Shown here: piece by piece, positions 60,148 through 64,000 of the stretch | How the letters are laid out: each line of letters begins with the position of its first letter | How positions within the stretch are numbered: position 1 is the first letter of the stretch | DNA from: Shewanella gelidii | GTDB lineage: Bacteria > Pseudomonadota > Gammaproteobacteria > Enterobacterales > Shewanellaceae | Reading direction: 5' to 3' | NCBI RefSeq assembly: GCF_014647855.1 | Contig: NZ_BMPZ01000003.1 | Coordinates: 248,001 to 312,000, forward strand | DNA length: 64,000 nt | Made by a program: the position numbers and the translations under genes | The notes under the pieces: generated by a model | What the model was told of the DNA's origin: nothing | The model's input: the letters and a program-made list of their open reading frames with translations, nothing else | Databases searched by the model: none

Positions 60148-61599
60148 TCAACATTGAGGACTAGGCAACCACACCATTTGAGGCAAACAGCTCAAATCTA
60201 AACAGTCACCAGACTCAGCAATCACCGCATGCTGTGGTGCTTTGTCTTTTTGCGCGTTTAGTGCCCGCAGTAAAGTTTGCTGCGCCTCTGCTTCGCCATG
60301 AACCAGTATTAATGGCGGCTTACTTTCAAACTCTCGATACCAACTCAATAACTCCGCTTGATCTGCATGGGCAGACAGCCCACCCACAGTATGTACTTTG
60401 GCTTTGGTTGCCACAGATTGACCATGAATCGTTAGCGTCTCCGCACCATCGACCAAGAGCCGCCCTGGTGTACCCAGTGCCTGGAAACCGCAAATAATAA
60501 TATCAGCTTCTGCTCGCCAAAGATTGTGGGCAAGGTGACAACGAATTCGACCACCATTACACATGCCACTGCCAGCAATAATAATAAGCCCTTTATTGAT
60601 TTCATTGAGTTCCATGGACGCAGCTGTGCTGTCGATAAACTCTACATTGGAGAGTAAAGGATGCTCACCGGGAGACAGCCGAGTAAACCGCTTAAAATCT
60701 TCGTCCATTAACCCATAATTATTGACATAAATCTGAGTCGCCTTAATGGCCATAGGACTATCTAAACAGATCCGCCACCGAGACAAGTCCCACTCTTTTG
60801 CATAAAGATGAAACAAGTAAAGTAGCTCTTGTGCTCTTCCCACGGAAAACGCTGGGATCAGAATATTGCCGCGACCTTCTCGAATCGTACGCGCAAAAAT
60901 CGATTTCAACTCAAATAGAGTCTGCTCCCAACTCCGATGCAGTCGATTGCCATAGGTGCTTTCCATCAAAACCAGATCCGCAGATTGAACCCGATAGGGG
61001 TCATCCAAAATTGGCATGCCTGCACGGCCTAAATCACCACTAAAAACAACTTTTTTACGACATTGACTATCGCCTAAGCTCATCTCAACGATGGCCGATC
61101 CTAAAATATGCCCTGCATCTCGCAAACAAATCTGAATGTAGGGTGCAATTTCGATGCTGTCGCCATAATCCAACACGACAAACAAAGCCAAGACTTGGTC
61201 GACGTCCTGTTGTGTGAACAATGGCTCTACGAGTGACAAACCTTTCTTCACGCGTTTTTTATTGGCGCGTTCTGCATCTCGCTCCTGCAGCATCGCCGCA
61301 TCTCTGAGCATAATTTTACATAACTCTGCCGTCGCCCGCTGGGTATAAATAGGCCCGTTAAAGCCAGACTTCACCAAATAAGGAAGCCGACCAGAATGAT
61401 CAATATGGGCATGACTCAATACAACGGCTGTTATCGCTTGCGGAGAAAATGGAAATGGCTGATGATTGCGCAGTTCATCCGCCTTACCGCCCTGGATTAA
61501 GCCACAATCAAGTAATACCTGAGCGTCTGCAACCGTCAATAAATGGCATGATCCAGTCACTTCCTTCGCAGCACCCAACACTTGCAATGTCATCTGCAT
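60148..61599 (-). CDS. metallo-beta-lactamase/beta-CASP RNA-processing exonuclease-like protein
   Basis: A 483-residue protein of the MBL-fold beta-CASP family (bacterial YSH1/CPSF73 relatives). The zinc site HxHxDH is SHAHIDHSG (near residue 62). DAGHILGSA and SGDLGR supply further ligands. The beta-CASP insert has MESTYGNR and the RMMBL end has VGGLSAHADQ and VHGEAEAQ. Such proteins act as ribonucleases in other bacteria and archaea; the substrate here is unknown. The frame extends to a GTG at 61605. The ATG at 61599 has GGGAG 7 nt upstream. Confidence 0.87.
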   Translation of the reverse strand: MQMTLQVLGAAKEVTGSCHLLTVADAQVLLDCGLIQGGKADELRNHQPFPFSPQAITAVVLSHAHIDHSGRLPYLVKSGFNGPIYTQRATAELCKIMLRDAAMLQERDAERANKKRVKKGLSLVEPLFTQQDVDQVLALFVVLDYGDSIEIAPYIQICLRDAGHILGSAIVEMSLGDSQCRKKVVFSGDLGRAGMPILDDPYRVQSADLVLMESTYGNRLHRSWEQTLFELKSIFARTIREGRGNILIPAFSVGRAQELLYLFHLYAKEWDLSRWRICLDSPMAIKATQIYVNNYGLMDEDFKRFTRLSPGEHPLLSNVEFIDSTAASMELNEINKGLIIIAGSGMCNGGRIRCHLAHNLWRAEADIIICGFQALGTPGRLLVDGAETLTIHGQSVATKAKVHTVGGLSAHADQAELLSWYREFESKPPLILVHGEAEAQQTLLRALNAQKDKAPQHAVIAESGDCLDLSCLPQMVWLPSPQC

Positions 61600-61950
61600 A
61601 AACACGCTCCCTGTACACTCACTTCTGCAATTGAATCCTACTCAGTGCTTCTATAAAGCAGCCAAGCCACATATAACCCATGCCTTTACGATTAAGATTA
61701 AGCGCTCTATAAAATTCCATCGCGATCTACATCAAACTTTCGCAAATTAGTCGACATCATCCACCTTTGATTGCAACTACACACGCCTGTCAAAATGATT
61801 TAGGTCCATGCCGCGGGGCTCAGGCTTTAAATAAGCATCAATTTCGCTATTAATCGCGAAAAAAATAACGCGATTGATAGCAATGCATCCTCACAAACGG
61901 CTAAAATAGTCGGTTGTTCCTTTTAACTATGTCAGTGCCGATACCAAGCT
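61600..61950. other. divergent intergenic region before argS with long inverted repeat
   Basis: Holds promoters for argS and the beta-CASP gene. The main structure is the 12-bp inverted repeat at 61847-61880. A TAAAAT at 61902-61907 could be an argS -10. The nearest TTGATA (61874-61879) is 22 bp away, too far for a good promoter. No coding frame is supported. Confidence 0.5.
61847..61880. repeat. 12-bp inverted repeat / hairpin upstream of argS
   Basis: CTATTAATCGCG (61847-61858) is complementary to CGCGATTGATAG (61869-61880) at 11 of 12 positions, the last being a G-U pair in RNA, with a 10-base A-rich loop. No T-run follows on the plus strand. It may be an operator or a leader element. Confidence 0.6.
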
Positions 61951-63696
61951 ATGAAATCACATATTCAAGATTTACTCGAACAAACCCTAGCAAGCCTAAA
62001 AGACCAAGGCGTTGTACCTGCTGATTTTGCAGCTCGCATTCAAGTGGATCGCACAAAAGACAAAAGCCATGGTGACTTTGCAACAAACCTTGCCATGATG
62101 CTTACCAAAGCTGCACGCATGAAGCCGCGCGATATTGCTCAGCTTATTATCGACAACTTACCGGCATCTTCCCACGTCGCAAAAGTCGATATCGCTGGCC
62201 CTGGGTTTATCAACTTTTTTATTGATGAGAACGCGCTCGCAAACCAATTGCAACACGCGCTTGAAGACGAATTATTAGGAGCGACACGCCCCACGCAACA
62301 AACCGTCGTTGTAGACTACTCTTCACCGAATCTAGCCAAAGAAATGCACGTTGGTCACCTACGTTCAAGTATTATTGGCGATAGTGTGGTGCGCTCTCTT
62401 GAATTCCTTGGCCATAAAGTCATTCGTCAGAACCATGTCGGCGATTGGGGCACACAATTCGGTATGCTGCTGGCCTATATGGAAGAGCTACGCGCCCAAG
62501 GTGACGAGCAAGCATCAATGCAGCTTTCTGATTTAGAAAATTTCTATCGTGCTGCAAAAGTTCGCTTTGACGAATCAGCAGACTTCGCCACCCGCGCGCG
62601 CCAACTTGTTGTTGAGTTACAATCCGGTGATGAATACTGCATGAAACTATGGCATGAGTTTAAAGCCGTATCCCTAAGCCACTGTAACGATGTCTATCAG
62701 CGCCTCGGTGTCAGCCTAACTCCTGACGATGTATATGGTGAAAGCGCCTATAACGATGATCTCGACCAAGTCGTTGCCGATTTAGATGCGCAAGGTCTAT
62801 TGGCCACCAGCGATGGTGCGCAAGTTGTCTTCCAAGATGAATTCAAAACAAAAGAAGGCGAACCGCTTCCTGTCATTATTAAGAAAGCTGATGGTGGCTA
62901 TCTTTACGCAACAACGGATTTAGCCGCGATGCGTTATCGCTCGAATGTTTTAAAGGCTGACCGCGCACTCTACTTCGTTGATTTGCGCCAAGCACTGCAT
63001 TTCCAGCAAGTCTTTAGTCTGGCCAGAAAAGCCGGATTTGTACGCCCAGAAATGACACTCGAACATACGGGTTTTGGCACCATGAACGGAGAAGATGGTC
63101 GCCCGTTTAAAACCCGTAGTGGCGGCGTTGTGAAACTGGTCGACCTACTTGATGAAGCCAATACGCGTGCACTAGAGCTTGTTCGTAGCAAAAACCCTGA
63201 CATGGATGAAGCCACCCTGCAAGAAATTGCCCGCGTAGTAGGGATTAGCTCGGTCAAATATGCAGATCTTTCGAAAAACCGAGCCAGTGACTACATCTTC
63301 AGCTTTGAACAAATGCTAAGTTTTGAAGGAAACACTGCGCCCTACTTGCTCTATGCTTATACGCGCGTGGCGGGCATCTTTAAACGTGCTGAAAGTATCG
63401 ATTTGAGCCAAGGAAAAATTGTACTTGAGCATGAAAAAGAAAAAGATCTCGGCAACAAGCTGGCACAATTTAGCGAAGTACTGAACCGCGTGGTCGATAA
63501 GGGCACTCCGCACGCAATGTGTGGCTATCTATTTGAACTTGCCGGTGCGTTCTCAAGCTTTTATGAAGCTTGCCCAGTCCTCGCAGCAGATACTGAAGCA
63601 CAAAAACTCAGTCGCTTAATGCTGGCAAAGCTAACCGCAAAAACACTCAAACAAGGCTTGAACTTGCTCGGTATTGAAACACTAGAGCGCATGTAA
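61951..63696 (+). CDS. argS: arginyl-tRNA synthetase
   Basis: A 581-residue class I synthetase that charges tRNA-Arg. The N-terminal Add-1 domain recognises the D-loop. The HIGH motif is HVGHLRSS within [16 protein letters not shown]. Arginine-specific contacts and the DALR-type C-terminal anticodon-binding domain follow ([16 protein letters not shown]). There is no canonical KMSKS, which is normal for many ArgRS. An FtsN-like gene starts 15 bp after the stop. Confidence 0.97.
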   Translation: MKSHIQDLLEQTLASLKDQGVVPADFAARIQVDRTKDKSHGDFATNLAMMLTKAARMKPRDIAQLIIDNLPASSHVAKVDIAGPGFINFFIDENALANQLQHALEDELLGATRPTQQTVVVDYSSPNLAKEMHVGHLRSSIIGDSVVRSLEFLGHKVIRQNHVGDWGTQFGMLLAYMEELRAQGDEQASMQLSDLENFYRAAKVRFDESADFATRARQLVVELQSGDEYCMKLWHEFKAVSLSHCNDVYQRLGVSLTPDDVYGESAYNDDLDQVVADLDAQGLLATSDGAQVVFQDEFKTKEGEPLPVIIKKADGGYLYATTDLAAMRYRSNVLKADRALYFVDLRQALHFQQVFSLARKAGFVRPEMTLEHTGFGTMNGEDGRPFKTRSGGVVKLVDLLDEANTRALELVRSKNPDMDEATLQEIARVVGISSVKYADLSKNRASDYIFSFEQMLSFEGNTAPYLLYAYTRVAGIFKRAESIDLSQGKIVLEHEKEKDLGNKLAQFSEVLNRVVDKGTPHAMCGYLFELAGAFSSFYEACPVLAADTEAQKLSRLMLAKLTAKTLKQGLNLLGIETLERM

Positions 63697-63711
63697 AATC
63701 GAGACTAAACC

Positions 63712-64000
63712 ATGACCAATCGAGATTACGCAAATCGTAAACCCAAAAAACGTGCGCCGCAAAAGCGCGGGGCACGTAAAGCTGCGCCGCCTGCACGTCG
63801 CTTACCCATTGTGCTCTTGCTGATCGTCGTTCTTGTTGCAATTGCAGGGTTTGGCTACTTTTTGTGGAATATAAAAGATAGCTCAACCAGTGACCAAGCA
63901 GAGACAGGCTCAACGGAAACAAAAGCGTCGCAAGTCGAAACCAAAGCCGCAACAAAACCAAAGCCTCAAGGTGATTTACCTCCGAAACCAAAAGAGGAAT
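63712..64000 (+). CDS. FtsN-like SPOR-domain cell division protein (N-terminal part)
   Basis: The window ends inside this gene. The visible 96 codons give a basic cytoplasmic tail (MTNRDYANRKPKKRAPQKRG), one membrane helix (about residues 35-56, PIVLLLIVVLVAIAGFGYFLW) and the start of a Thr/Lys/Pro-rich periplasmic linker. This is the FtsN layout; the SPOR domain that would confirm it lies beyond the edge. FtsN-like genes next to argS are common in this group of bacteria. Confidence 0.8.
   Translation, partial: MTNRDYANRKPKKRAPQKRGARKAAPPARRLPIVLLLIVVLVAIAGFGYFLWNIKDSSTSDQAETGSTETKASQVETKAATKPKPQGDLPPKPKEE

Overview
This window is a chromosomal segment of a marine-type gammaproteobacterium, most likely from the Vibrionales/Alteromonadales side (Vibrio, Shewanella and relatives). 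The evidence is the gene order tolC / nudF-yqiB-cpdA-yqiA-parE, dnaB-alr, rpsF-priB-rpsR-rplI, purA-motX-rnr-rlmB, rplM-rpsI / zapE / zapG-degQ-degS, murA-ibaG-mlaBCDEF / yrbG-kdsD-kdsC-lptCAB-rpoN-hpf-ptsN-rapZ-ptsO-mgtE, and argS followed by an FtsN-like gene. MotX, part of a sodium-driven polar flagellar motor, supports the same placement. Genus cannot be fixed by eye. Nearly all of the window is core genome. I saw no rRNA, tRNA, CRISPR array, insertion sequence, integrase or prophage.

Layout. 1-3 kb: end of an MscS-type channel, a glycerophosphodiesterase and a PAS-containing chemoreceptor. 3.4-13 kb: topoisomerase IV genes parC and parE with a sugar-dehydrogenase-like gene between them, then yqiA, cpdA, yqiB and nudF, with tolC divergent. 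13-17 kb: an accessory block with an outer-membrane barrel, a DUF2333 protein, a periplasmic copper chaperone, an enoyl-CoA hydratase and a four-gene operon of small envelope proteins including PspC and a newly called 34-residue membrane peptide. 17-28 kb: dusA, cheX, alr, dnaB, an S46 peptidase, a small zinc-ribbon-like protein, the S6-PriB-S18-L9 operon, a DUF481 barrel and rlmB. 28-38 kb: rnr, motX, purA, yjeT, rpsI/rplM, zapE, zapG, degQ and degS.

38.9-53.3 kb is an envelope-biogenesis supercluster. MurA starts peptidoglycan precursor synthesis, MlaBCDEF moves phospholipids between the membranes, KdsD and KdsC make Kdo, and LptC/A/B export LPS. RpoN, HPF and the nitrogen PTS (PtsN, NPr, RapZ) link envelope precursor supply to nitrogen and carbon state. 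MgtE follows. 53.3-61.6 kb is more accessory: a stand-alone MnmD-like tRNA methyltransferase of a type I associate with Bacteroidetes, a VCBS-repeat protein, the NrfA nitrite reductase, NnrS with an apparent NsrR operator, a broken small ORF, PpnP and a beta-CASP nuclease-like protein. The window ends with argS and the start of an FtsN-like gene.

I found no clearly new multi-gene system. The observations most worth checking are the MnmD-like gene, the NsrR-like operator in front of nnrS, the 34-codon smORF in the pspC operon, and two small ORFs each interrupted by a single in-frame TAA.
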